A stretch of 6,204 nt of DNA from Candidatus Phaeomarinibacter sp. (GTDB taxonomy: Bacteria; Pseudomonadota; Alphaproteobacteria; CGMCC-115125). The notes beneath the pieces were generated by a model. The model searched no databases. It worked only from the letters and a program-made list of their open reading frames with translations, and was not told the origin of the DNA. This document shows, in pieces, positions 1-6,204 of this stretch. Numbering within the stretch: position 1 is the first letter of the stretch; every line of letters begins with the position of its first letter. The stretch covers positions 1-6,204 of the forward strand of contig JANQMQ010000535.1 in NCBI GenBank assembly GCA_028279995.1, in the 5' to 3' direction. The translations under genes were made by a program, and so were the position numbers.

Positions 1-2121
1 GCTGGCAAGGATGCTGCGCAAGGCGTCGGGCACGACCGGCTTGGACAGATAATCGTCCATTCCGGCATCCAGACACCGCTGCCGGTCTTCAGAGTAAGCA
101 TTTGCGGTGAGCGCGACGACATGCACGTCATGGCCGTTCTTGCGCAGGGCCTGCGTGGCTTCTACGCCATCCATTTCCGGCATGTGCATGTCCATCAGCA
201 CAATATCGAAACGCGCCTGCGTGTTGAGTGCCTCGACCGCTTCGCGGCCATTCACAACGCGGATCACCTCGTGTCCGTCGCGCTCCAGAACGCTCACGGT
301 GAGCAGCGCATTCACGTCATTGTCTTCTGCCAGCAGCACCCTGCGCCCGTGAACAGGCTGATCACCGGATGAGGAACGCTGCGCCTGTGCTGCGTCTCCA
401 TCCTGAGACGGGTCGGTGGCAGTGTTTTCAGACGGCACTTCATCGCGGCCAAGCACATCAGCGTCATCCAGCAGGACACCAATCAATGTCTGGCGGCGGG
501 CGGGCAGCAGCAGGTATCCGTCCGCCGGATGGTCGGATCTGGATGAGACGCCATGTGCCTGTGACCGGTTGCTGGCCAATGATGCTGCCAGGATGCGCAG
601 GTGAGGCCGCTTTGCCCGTATGGCCGAAACACCATCCGGAGTGAGGGCGTCTGCATCAGCAATCAGCATCGTTGCGTCGCCCAGCGCGCTGAGAATGGGA
701 CGGTCCGGCGTTGCAAGAATGGCGGCGCCCCCATGCTGACGAACGCCCTCCGCCACGGCCTCGGCTTCATGGCCGGCGATGGCCACGGCGCAGGTCATGC
801 CCTGCAGGCTGCGGTCATTGCCAAGAGGTTCGGGATCAGCAATCTCGAGAGGGATGCGGATTGAGAATGTCGTTCCTTCTCCCGGCGCGCTCGCAAGCTC
901 AATCGAGCCGTCCATTGTGGACACAAGCTTGCGGGAAATCGCCAGTCCAAGGCCTGTGCCGCCGCGACGTTGCGCTGCAGCCGCGCGGGCCTGCTGGAAC
1001 TCCTCAAAGACAATCCGCTGGTCCTCGGCCCCCATGCCGATACCTGTATCGATCACCTGGGCTTCCAGAATGGCCGTATCCGGTGTGGACGGGTCATCGC
1101 GTCCGCGTCTCAGAACAACGGTCACGCCGCCCTTGTCGGTGAACTTGATGGCATTGCCAACCAGGTTGGCAAAGACCTGGTGCAGCCGTCCCTGATCGCC
1201 AATGACCCGGGTGGGCAGGGTCGGATCGACCACGGTGGAGAGGCTGATGCCGCGCTGCTGGGCCCGGGGGGCAAGAAGCTCTGCCAGGCCCTGGATCATT
1301 TCTTCCAGGCACAGGGGCTCGCGTTCCAGTTCCAGACGCCCGGCCTCGATCTTCGAGAAATCCAGAATGTCGTCAATCAGCCGCAGCAGGGCATGGCCGG
1401 ACCGGCGTACGGCCTGAACATAGTTGGCCTGCTCCGCGGAAAGAGCGGTTTCGCTCAACAGGGCAGAAATGCCGATGATGCCGTTCATGGGCGTTCGGAT
1501 TTCATGGCTGATGGTTGCCAGAAACGCCGACTTGGCGTGGTTGGCCTGCTCCGCCTCGTCACGGGCGCGGGCCAGTGCCCGTTCGGTGTTCTTGCGCTCG
1601 GTAATGTCGCGTCCGGCGCACTGAATTTCGACGAGCCGGCCATCCGCAGTGCGGATCGGGAGTTCCTCCCAGGCGATCCAGCGCCAGCCGCTCACCGTTT
1701 TGATGCGCTGGTCAGTCCGGATCCGGAACTTTTGCGCGCCGCCAGCCCCCGGCGCCGCCTCAACAGTGGGCGCCTTGCCCAACAGACCCTCGCCGGTGCT
1801 TGCATCCACATGGGGAACAAAAGGACGCCCAAGCACCTGTTCGCGGGACACTCCGAAGGTTGCACAGAAGACATCGTTGACGAAGGTCAGCTGGCCGCGG
1901 GTGTTACGGCGAAAGATGATGTCCGCCTGACCTGCCAGCAGACCGCGCAGCAGATGTGCCTCGCTGCGCAGGGCCACCAGTTCCCGGTGGTCAGCCTCCA
2001 TGCCCGTCAGCTTGCGCAGAACAGCTTTGGTTGCCCCGGCCATTTTCTGCGTCCAGACACCGCGTGCGGACGTTCCCTGACCAGGGCGGACCGCGGGACC
2101 GGATGGCAGGCCGAATGGCAT
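1..2121 (-). CDS. Soluble PAS hybrid sensor histidine kinase/response regulator (3' end outside window)
   Basis: Predicted cytoplasmic hybrid kinase that autophosphorylates on His and passes the phosphoryl group to its own receiver. The frame is open from the start to the left edge (707 residues visible, no stop), so the C-terminus is missing. Domain order: short coiled-coil-like stretch about residues 30-60; PAS about 60-172, ending in the typical GRDITERK; HisKA with [15 protein letters not shown] and phospho-acceptor H206; HATPase with N-box Asn323, G1 box DTGIGM from D358 and G2 box GTGLGL near 388-393; a degenerate receiver-like domain about 442-550; a polar Ser/Asp/Gln-rich linker about 551-595; then a canonical receiver with acidic pair E599/D600, phospho-acceptor D644, T672 and K694. 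No membrane segment is visible. ATG at 2121 is preferred because GGAG lies 9 nt upstream. ATG at 2043 (residue 27) is an alternative that keeps every domain. The signal and target are unknown. No HPt domain is seen, but one could lie beyond the edge. Confidence 0.93.
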   Translation of the reverse strand, partial: MPFGLPSGPAVRPGQGTSARGVWTQKMAGATKAVLRKLTGMEADHRELVALRSEAHLLRGLLAGQADIIFRRNTRGQLTFVNDVFCATFGVSREQVLGRPFVPHVDASTGEGLLGKAPTVEAAPGAGGAQKFRIRTDQRIKTVSGWRWIAWEELPIRTADGRLVEIQCAGRDITERKNTERALARARDEAEQANHAKSAFLATISHEIRTPMNGIIGISALLSETALSAEQANYVQAVRRSGHALLRLIDDILDFSKIEAGRLELEREPLCLEEMIQGLAELLAPRAQQRGISLSTVVDPTLPTRVIGDQGRLHQVFANLVGNAIKFTDKGGVTVVLRRGRDDPSTPDTAILEAQVIDTGIGMGAEDQRIVFEEFQQARAAAAQRRGGTGLGLAISRKLVSTMDGSIELASAPGEGTTFSIRIPLEIADPEPLGNDRSLQGMTCAVAIAGHEAEAVAEGVRQHGGAAILATPDRPILSALGDATMLIADADALTPDGVSAIRAKRPHLRILAASLASNRSQAHGVSSRSDHPADGYLLLPARRQTLIGVLLDDADVLGRDEVPSENTATDPSQDGDAAQAQRSSSGDQPVHGRRVLLAEDNDVNALLTVSVLERDGHEVIRVVNGREAVEALNTQARFDIVLMDMHMPEMDGVEATQALRKNGHDVHVVALTANAYSEDRQRCLDAGMDDYLSKPVVPDALRSILAS

Positions 2122-2130
2122 TGGGGGCAA

Positions 2131-2134
2131 CTCC
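2131..2134 (-). promoter_or_regulatory. Ribosome-binding site of the hybrid kinase
   Basis: GGAG on the minus strand lies 9 nt before the ATG at 2121. The alternative ATG at 2043 has only a weak GGA at a similar distance. This is the reason for choosing the longer protein. Confidence 0.45.
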
Positions 2135-2142
2135 AGGGGCAG

Positions 2143-2161
2143 GCCACCCTCAAAGGGCGGC
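2143..2161 (-). other. Leader hairpin upstream of the hybrid kinase
   Basis: On the minus strand GCCGCCC and GGGTGGC can pair over 7 bp (one G-U) around a TTTGA loop. The hairpin ends 8 nt before the GGAG ribosome-binding site of the kinase. No U-run follows, so it is not a standard intrinsic terminator. It could influence translation initiation or act as a weak 3' end for the yifB transcript. The function is inference. Confidence 0.35.
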
Positions 2162-2214
2162 GGAAAGACCCGACCAGAATTGTCCGTTACGATTGAAGAT
2201 CACGTTAACTTCGC

Positions 2215-2234
2215 CAGAATCGCGAGTAATTCTG
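2215..2234. promoter_or_regulatory. Inverted repeat CAGAAT-N8-ATTCTG between yifB and the kinase
   Basis: This is a perfect 6-bp inverted repeat with an 8-bp spacer, about 95-115 bp upstream of the kinase start. The same CCAGAAT half-site recurs as a direct repeat at 2174-2180. The left arm overlaps a GAATC (GANTC, CcrM-type methylation) sequence at 2217-2221, and a GTTAAC palindrome lies at 2204-2209. It may be an operator in the kinase promoter region, but no clear -35/-10 pair could be assigned. Confidence 0.3.
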
Positions 2235-2288
2235 CCGGATTTTCATGGCGCGGGGGAGCGGTTTGCCTGATCGGCCCGGTCAGTCCTG

Positions 2289-3821
2289 TCATGCGGCAAC
2301 GATTGACTGGGCGGGTGCGCGGCGGAAGCTCAGGGCTTCAGCAAGATGCGCCCGTGTGACAGCCCCGCCGCCTTCGAGATCTGCCAGGGTCCGTGCAACA
2401 CGCAGCACACGCACATATCCACGGGCGGACAGGCGCATCGAGTCGGCTGCCTTGTCCATCAGATCAAGGCCCTGCGTGTCCAACCGGACCGCCTTTTCAA
2501 GCAATTGCCCATCGGCTTCGGCATTGGTTGTGACGGAGCTGTCCGCAGCGAGCTGCGCATAGCGCGCGGCCTGGATGTCGCGGGCCGCTGTCACGCGCGC
2601 AGCAATTGCAGCGCTTGGTTCGCCCGGTGCGCCATGACGCATGTCGGCGGCGGCCACGGGGGGAACGTCAAGCTGGATGTCAATCCGGTCCATCAGGGGC
2701 CCCGATACCCGGGTCTGGTAGTCCAGGGCGCAGCGCGGCAGGCGACCACACGCCATGCCGGGCTCACCTGCATAGCCGCAGCGGCAGGGGTTCATGGCGG
2801 CGACAAGCTGGAACCGGGCCGGATAGCTCACATGGTGATTGGCCCGGGCAATGACCGCAGCCCCGGTTTCAAGTGGCTGCCGCAGGGCATCCAGAACCGG
2901 GCGGGCGAACTCCGCCAGTTCATCCAGAAACAGCACCCCATTGTGCGCCAGAGACACTTCCCCGGGCTTCGCCTTGATTCCACCGCCTACAAGCGCGGCC
3001 ATGGATGCGGAGTGGTGTGGCGCGCGGAACGGCCTTTGCGGTGTCAGCGCCCCGCCCTCCAGAACACCGGCCACGGACGCAACCATGGCAACATCCAGCA
3101 TCTCACGGGGGCTCAGGGGTGGCAGGACGCCCGGCAACCTGCTTGCCAACATGGATTTGCCCGCGCCGGGCGGGCCGACAAACAACAGGTTGTGGCCGCC
3201 GGCCGCGGCCACCTCGAGGGCCCGCTTGGCGGTTTCCTGTCCCTTGATGTCCGCCATGTCCGGGACGGTGCCGGGCACGGGCGGCGACCCCGGGCGGGGA
3301 ACCGGCAACACCTGTGTGCCTTTGATGTGGTTCACCAGCTCAAGCAGGGTGGCCGGTGCAATAATCTGCATGTCGCCGGCCCAGGCTGCCTCAGGCCCGC
3401 AGGCGGCGGGACAGACCAGTCCCCGCTCTTTGGCATTGGCTGCAATGGCAGCCGGCAAGGCTCCGGTGACCGGCGCAATCGTGCCGTCCAGACCCAGTTC
3501 CCCCAGGACGCATAGATCGTCGAGAGCGTCCTGCGGGAGGACACCAAGGGCCGCCATGAGGGCGACCGCGATGGGCAGGTCGTAATGACTGCCTTCCTTG
3601 GGAAGGTCGGCAGGCGCCAGATTGACTGTTATCCGCTTGGGCGGCAGAGCAAGACCGATGGCCGTCAGCGCCGCTCTGACCCGCTCCCGGCTTTCGCCAA
3701 CTGCCTTGTCACCCAGTCCCACGATCGTGAAGGCCGGTATGCCGGGGGAGATCTGGACCTGCACGCCCACATCCCGCGCCTCAACGCCCTCGAACGCTAC
3801 CGTGTTGACCCGCGCCACCAT
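2289..3821 (-). CDS. comM: YifB/ComM family Mg-chelatase-like AAA+ ATPase
   Basis: A 510-residue protein, the usual length for the family. Domains in order: an N-terminal Lon-protease-like ChlI fold about residues 1-170 (SRERVRAAL; NLAPADLPKEGSHYDLP); a Pro/Gly-rich linker about 172-186; the AAA+ core with DIKGQ at 191-195, Walker A GPPGAGKS at 216-223 and Walker B VLFLDE at 296-301; four cysteines C346, C348, C358 and C364 in the CRCGY...C...C pattern typical of the family; SGPLMDRIDI with the likely arginine finger R379; and a C-terminal helical chelatase domain about 410-505. ComM homologues are known as DNA branch-migration helicases that help integrate incoming single strands during natural transformation; that role here is inferred. 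The ATG at 3821 follows AGGGG with a 7-nt spacer. No competence genes are in the window. A candidate LexA box lies upstream (3958-3972), which would fit a recombination function. Confidence 0.96.
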   Translation of the reverse strand: MVARVNTVAFEGVEARDVGVQVQISPGIPAFTIVGLGDKAVGESRERVRAALTAIGLALPPKRITVNLAPADLPKEGSHYDLPIAVALMAALGVLPQDALDDLCVLGELGLDGTIAPVTGALPAAIAANAKERGLVCPAACGPEAAWAGDMQIIAPATLLELVNHIKGTQVLPVPRPGSPPVPGTVPDMADIKGQETAKRALEVAAAGGHNLLFVGPPGAGKSMLASRLPGVLPPLSPREMLDVAMVASVAGVLEGGALTPQRPFRAPHHSASMAALVGGGIKAKPGEVSLAHNGVLFLDELAEFARPVLDALRQPLETGAAVIARANHHVSYPARFQLVAAMNPCRCGYAGEPGMACGRLPRCALDYQTRVSGPLMDRIDIQLDVPPVAAADMRHGAPGEPSAAIAARVTAARDIQAARYAQLAADSSVTTNAEADGQLLEKAVRLDTQGLDLMDKAADSMRLSARGYVRVLRVARTLADLEGGGAVTRAHLAEALSFRRAPAQSIVAA

Positions 3822-3828
3822 TGCTCAT

Positions 3829-3833
3829 CCCCT
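3829..3833 (-). promoter_or_regulatory. Ribosome-binding site of yifB/comM
   Basis: AGGGG on the minus strand sits 7 nt before the ATG at 3821. It is the strongest Shine-Dalgarno in the window and fixes the start. An ATG at 3828-3826 is out of frame. Confidence 0.6.
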
Positions 3834-3896
3834 GGTCTGGCGATTGGAGCCCTTTGCTCAGCCGCGCCATGGCCTGCAAATGTTCTGCAAGCGCTG

Positions 3897-3907
3897 GTCA
3901 ATTTGAC
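3897..3907. promoter_or_regulatory. Palindrome GTCAA-T-TTGAC in the yifB leader region
   Basis: An 11-bp odd-centred perfect palindrome about 76 bp upstream of the yifB start. Its TTGAC arms resemble -35 elements on both strands, but I found no good -10 hexamer at the right distance on the minus strand. It may be a protein-binding site or chance. Confidence 0.22.
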
Positions 3908-3947
3908 AACTGAGTGTGATTATCCCCAATCAAAGCCGTCTGAGCGG

Positions 3948-3953
3948 ACCATA
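3948..3953 (-). promoter_or_regulatory. Possible -10 element of the yifB promoter
   Basis: TATGGT on the minus strand matches TATAAT at 4 of 6 positions. With 17-nt spacing the -35 would be at 3971-3976 (GTGCGT, a poor match). The SOS-type box would then fill the spacer, the arrangement expected for LexA repression. An alternative -10, GATAAT at 3919-3924, matches better but also lacks a -35. Confidence 0.2.
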
Positions 3954-3957
3954 ACAC

Positions 3958-3972
3958 GAACATTGCGGGAAC
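3958..3972. promoter_or_regulatory. Candidate alphaproteobacterial LexA (SOS) box
   Basis: The plus strand reads GAAC-ATTGCGG-GAAC, which on the minus strand is GTTC-CCGCAAT-GTTC. This matches exactly the GTTC-N7-GTTC direct repeat known as the LexA operator in Alphaproteobacteria. A third half-site, inverted GTTC at 3977-3980, makes a GAAC-N4-GTTC palindrome with the second copy (3969-3980). The box lies in the 238-bp gap between gshB and yifB. The only gene it can precede on the transcribed strand is yifB/comM, whose start is about 137 bp downstream. It implies that yifB is repressed by LexA and induced by DNA damage. LexA binding is inferred from the motif alone. Confidence 0.6.
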
Positions 3973-4059
3973 GCACGTTCTAGTTTGTGGAAGATTGCAG
4001 CGGCGCAAATTAACTTATTGAGGTCGCCACGCGATGATCATGCGCCGGAGGTGCGGGTA

Positions 4060-5001
4060 TCAGGCGCGCTTGGCTTCGATCACATCCCAGATCATGGCGG
4101 CGATATTGGTGCCGTCAAAGCGCTCGATTTCGCGCAGACCCGTGGGCGAGGTGACGTTGATTTCCGTCATGTAGTCGCCGATGACATCGATCCCGACAAA
4201 GATCAGGCCGCGCCGCTTGAGCTCCGGTCCGATGAGGGCACAAATTTCGCGTTCGCGGTCTGTCAACTGGGTTGCTTCCGGCCGTCCACCCACATGCATG
4301 TTGGAGCGGCTTTCGCCGGCCGCGGGGACCCGATTGATGGCGCCTGCGATCTCTCCGTCCACAAGGATGATGCGTTTGTCCCCTGCGCGCACGGCCGGCA
4401 GATAGGCCTGCGCAATCAGCGGCTCTCGGAACATCTGGGTGAACATCTCCAGAAGCGACGCCATGTTCTCGTCGTCCTGTTTCACGCGGAACACACCTGC
4501 GCCACCATTGCCGTAAAGCGGCTTCAGGATGATGTCGCCGTGCTCGGCGCGGAATGCCCTGATGTCTTCCTCATTGGACGAGATCAGGGTCGGCGGCATG
4601 ACGCCTTCAAACTCGGTCACAAACAGCTTTTCCGGCGCGTTGCGCACATGGGTCGGATCATTCACCACCAGCGTATGCGGATGGATGTGATCGAGGATAT
4701 GAGTGGCCGTGATGTAGCTCATGTCGAAGGGCGGGTCCTGGCGCATGAGCACCACGTCGACCTCGCGCAGATCTATGACAACCTGGTTGCCTTCGGTGAA
4801 ATGGTCCCCCGCCGCGTCACGCACTTCGAGGGAGCGGGTGCGGGCCAGCACCCTGCCGTCATGCAACGACAGGTCCCGGGGGAGGTAGTAGGAAAGTTCG
4901 TGGCCGCGCGACTGGGCTTCGAGTGCCAGGCGGAAGGTGGGATCGCCCTTTATGTCGATGGCCGCCACCGGGTCCATCTGAATTGCCACTTTGAGTGTCA
5001 T
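4060..5001 (-). CDS. gshB: Glutathione synthetase (ATP-grasp)
   Basis: Catalyses ATP-dependent joining of gamma-glutamylcysteine and glycine, the second and last step of glutathione synthesis in the cytosol. It has 313 residues, close to the roughly 315 of E. coli GshB. Visible signatures: N-terminal KVAIQMDP at 4-11; [18 protein letters not shown] at 87-104; NDP at 114-116 followed by RNAPEKLF; the ATP-grasp glycine-rich loop [10 protein letters not shown] at 160-169; [11 protein letters not shown] at 207-217 and GAINRVP at 220-226; SNMHVGG at 233-239; and the metal-binding end [19 protein letters not shown] with D272, E280 and N282. All expected ATP-grasp residues appear intact. The ATG at 5001 follows AGGG with a 6-nt spacer. 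The gene is probably co-transcribed with the upstream SirB1-like gene (132-bp gap). The first-step enzyme (gshA) is not in the window. Confidence 0.97.
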   Translation of the reverse strand: MTLKVAIQMDPVAAIDIKGDPTFRLALEAQSRGHELSYYLPRDLSLHDGRVLARTRSLEVRDAAGDHFTEGNQVVIDLREVDVVLMRQDPPFDMSYITATHILDHIHPHTLVVNDPTHVRNAPEKLFVTEFEGVMPPTLISSNEEDIRAFRAEHGDIILKPLYGNGGAGVFRVKQDDENMASLLEMFTQMFREPLIAQAYLPAVRAGDKRIILVDGEIAGAINRVPAAGESRSNMHVGGRPEATQLTDREREICALIGPELKRRGLIFVGIDVIGDYMTEINVTSPTGLREIERFDGTNIAAMIWDVIEAKRA

Positions 5002-5007
5002 GCGCCG

Positions 5008-5011
5008 CCCT
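5008..5011 (-). promoter_or_regulatory. Ribosome-binding site of gshB, overlapping the small-ORF stop
   Basis: AGGG on the minus strand, 6 nt before the gshB ATG, shares bases with the TAG stop of the upstream 30-codon ORF. If that ORF is translated, its terminating ribosomes would sit on the gshB initiation region. Confidence 0.45.
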
Positions 5012-5102
5012 ACTCTGCCGGTTCTTGGTTGGTGTCAGGTTCCGGCGGAATGTCGGGGTGCGCCCGCCCAAGGTCAATGGACAAAAGACGCAGGTTCGCC
5101 AT
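5010..5102 (-). CDS. Possible 30-residue small ORF directly upstream of gshB
   Basis: An ATG at 5102 opens a 30-codon frame ending in TAG at 5010, 8 nt before the gshB start and in a different frame. The N-terminal half is hydrophobic/basic ([15 protein letters not shown]) and the C-terminal half is Pro/Glu/Asp-rich, ending in EPAE. About two thirds of its codons end in G or C, lower than would be expected of a strong gene here. No Shine-Dalgarno precedes its ATG, and I recognise no family. It may be a leader peptide translationally coupled to gshB, a gene remnant, or a chance ORF. It accounts for most of the 132-bp gap. Confidence 0.28.
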   Translation of the reverse strand: MANLRLLSIDLGRAHPDIPPEPDTNQEPAE

Positions 5103-5133
5103 GCCGAGCCGAAGACGGGTGGTGGGCGACGCG

Positions 5134-6048
5134 CTAGTTGAGGCTCATGCGCAGCTTGTCCGCACGCAGCTTGGCTTCACGGGCAATGTGGCTGCGCCCG
5201 TCAGCCAGAGCCAGTTCTGCCGCGCGCGCATAGGCCTTGCGGGCGGACATCAGGCTTCCCGTCTCACCATCCAGACGGCCGCGCTCCAGCCAGAGTGCTG
5301 GATCGCGCGGGGCAATCGCGGTCATCCGCGCCAGAATGGCATCCGCACGGGCAAGGTCGCGGGCCTGAGTGGCGCGGGAATAGATATTGTTTTGGAGCCG
5401 TAACAAAACTGCCCGCGCCGAGACCGGCGCCAGCGCGCGCTCAAGATCATCCTGTGTCGGCTCCCCGTCGTCCTCATCCTCCAGCCCCTGAACACGTGCC
5501 AGAAGCGAGGTGATGGCGTCTTCATCGAGTACCTGACCGCCGGAGAACGGATCAATCATCACCGGCGGCGGGCCGCCCTGCACCACGCCATTGAGGCGGA
5601 CGAGAAAGTGGCCGGGAAAGTTGACGCCGGAAACGGCCCATCCATTCGCCCGTCCAGCATGGATATAGAGTAGGCCAAGCGCCACCGGCAGCCCGCGCTT
5701 GCGGTCGATGACCCGCACCATGTTGGCATTCGCCATGTCGTCATAGGTCACCCGGTCGCCGTCATAGCCGAAGTCGCCAGCAATGACGTCCGCAAGCGCC
5801 TGGGCCTGCGCGCGAGTGCGGGCAGCATCGCGGCGGACAGGGTCCGCTGACTGGGCATCCGGTGTTTCAAGCGCAGTCGCACGCGCAGCCACATCGCTCA
5901 CAATCCGGGCCAGATGCGCGTGGTAGGGGTCCAGCACAAGGTCCGGCATGTCGGCAGCGCCCAGCGCCAGAGCGGTTTGCGCAATGTCGAGCGCATCATC
6001 AGCTGCCTCTCCGGCAGCACGCAGAATACGGTCAAGCTCAGGCGTCAT
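5134..6048 (-). CDS. SirB1-family transglutaminase-like protein with TPR region
   Basis: From the ATG at 6048 this is a 304-residue cytoplasmic protein with no signal peptide. Order: helical N-terminal region (about 1-85); a SirB1/Transglut_core2-type domain (about 86-185) with YDDMANANMVRVIDRKRGLPVALG, NFPGHFLVRL and IDPFSGG; an acidic linker (EDEDDGEPTQDD, about 192-203); and a C-terminal helical TPR-like region (about 210-300) rich in Ala, Arg and Leu. H147 and D166 match the His and Asp of the transglutaminase-like triad, but the position in LPVALG where related enzymes carry the nucleophile is Ala123, so catalysis is doubtful. The molecular role of this family is not established. An upstream in-frame ATG at 6123 adds 25 residues, but that extension reads like untranslated sequence and lacks a ribosome-binding site. 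At 6048, GGGA lies 9 nt upstream. Confidence 0.9.
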   Translation of the reverse strand: MTPELDRILRAAGEAADDALDIAQTALALGAADMPDLVLDPYHAHLARIVSDVAARATALETPDAQSADPVRRDAARTRAQAQALADVIAGDFGYDGDRVTYDDMANANMVRVIDRKRGLPVALGLLYIHAGRANGWAVSGVNFPGHFLVRLNGVVQGGPPPVMIDPFSGGQVLDEDAITSLLARVQGLEDEDDGEPTQDDLERALAPVSARAVLLRLQNNIYSRATQARDLARADAILARMTAIAPRDPALWLERGRLDGETGSLMSARKAYARAAELALADGRSHIAREAKLRADKLRMSLN

Positions 6049-6107
6049 GGACGATGATCCCGCAGGTAACAGGCGGCGCCGGGCCTCGGCGTCACCGCGA
6101 CGGGTGA

Positions 6108-6113
6108 ATGATA
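6108..6113 (-). promoter_or_regulatory. Possible -10 element of the SirB1-like gene
   Basis: TATCAT on the minus strand matches TATAAT at 5 of 6 positions. It lies between the two possible start codons (6123 and 6048), so a transcript from it would use only 6048. No good -35 is visible upstream. Confidence 0.2.
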
Positions 6114-6136
6114 GCGCCCTCATCGGATCGGCGCTA

Positions 6137-6146
6137 AGTCGCGACT
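6137..6146. promoter_or_regulatory. Palindrome AGTCGCGACT upstream of the SirB1-like gene
   Basis: A perfect 10-bp palindrome about 90 bp upstream of the preferred start. It overlaps a GACTC (GANTC) sequence at 6143-6147. It may be an operator or chance. The remaining bases to 6204 hold no gene I can identify on either strand. Confidence 0.2.
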
Positions 6147-6204
6147 CTCAATACCGCGATTTTGAGGGGCCAGCGAGCGGGGGCCGGAAGACGCAGGCTG
6201 CTGA

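Larger units (their letters stand above)
3822..4059. other. Intergenic region between gshB and yifB
   Basis: A 238-bp gap that is more AT-rich in its middle part than the flanking genes. It holds the SOS-type box, a weak -10 candidate, the 11-bp palindrome and the yifB ribosome-binding site. Neither strand has a convincing intrinsic terminator for gshB. A 21-codon frame starting at ATG 3964-3962 on the minus strand has no Shine-Dalgarno and is not called. Confidence 0.6.

Noticed and set aside
970..2196. 408-codon plus-strand ORF
   Set aside because: It is antisense to the hybrid kinase. The minus-strand frame has complete PAS, HisKA, HATPase and receiver motifs, and the plus frame shows none. 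Long antisense ORFs are common in GC-rich genes.
2204..2222. CtrA-type site TTAA-N7-TTAA near GTTAAC
   Set aside because: Only one half matches. The other half (TTCT on the minus strand) matches 2 of 4 bases, which is too weak to call.
2268..2284. 6-bp hairpin (CTGATC/GGTCAG, one G-T pair) after the yifB stop as a terminator
   Set aside because: The stem is short and no T-run follows on the minus strand, so it does not qualify as an intrinsic terminator.
2346..3515. 389-codon plus-strand ORF
   Set aside because: It is antisense to yifB/comM, whose Walker motifs are intact. The plus-strand product shows no recognisable domain.
3585..3983. 132-codon plus-strand ORF running into the yifB promoter region
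   Set aside because: It is mostly antisense to the 5' part of yifB, with no Shine-Dalgarno or family resemblance.
3985..5403. 472-codon plus-strand ORF
   Set aside because: It crosses the whole of gshB, the gap and the end of the SirB1-like gene in antisense. It resembles no family and is best explained by codon bias.
6124..6204. Gene end or start at the right edge
   Set aside because: No frame with coding character or recognisable residues is visible on either strand in these 81 bases.

Overview
This 6.2 kb window is GC-rich bacterial chromosome. All four recognisable genes lie on the minus strand, so transcription runs from high to low coordinates. The protein families and a direct-repeat LexA-type box (GAAC-N7-GAAC, the alphaproteobacterial form of the SOS operator) suggest an alphaproteobacterium, perhaps a marine or stalked relative of Caulobacterales, Maricaulales or Hyphomonadales. 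The genus-level guess is inference only. I see no mobile element, rRNA, tRNA or CRISPR array.

Layout in transcription order: (1) 6048-5134, a SirB1-type transglutaminase-like protein with a C-terminal TPR region; (2) 5102-5010, a possible 30-codon ORF filling most of the gap and ending inside the gshB ribosome-binding site; (3) 5001-4060, glutathione synthetase gshB; (4) 3821-2289, the YifB/ComM AAA+ ATPase, behind a 238-bp gap that holds the candidate SOS box; (5) 2121-1, a soluble PAS hybrid histidine kinase. The kinase reading frame runs off the left edge, so its C-terminus is missing. It has a kinase core, a degenerate receiver-like domain and then a canonical receiver.

The genes do not form one pathway. 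The SirB1-like gene, the small ORF and gshB look like one transcriptional unit (short gaps, same strand). yifB probably has its own, possibly DNA-damage-responsive, promoter. The kinase has a 167-bp leader with a hairpin and an inverted repeat, suggesting separate control.

Most of the window is ordinary housekeeping sequence. The points most worth checking are the SOS-type box ahead of yifB/comM, the pseudo-receiver in the hybrid kinase, and the small ORF whose stop codon lies in the gshB Shine-Dalgarno. I found no convincing evidence of a wholly new system.
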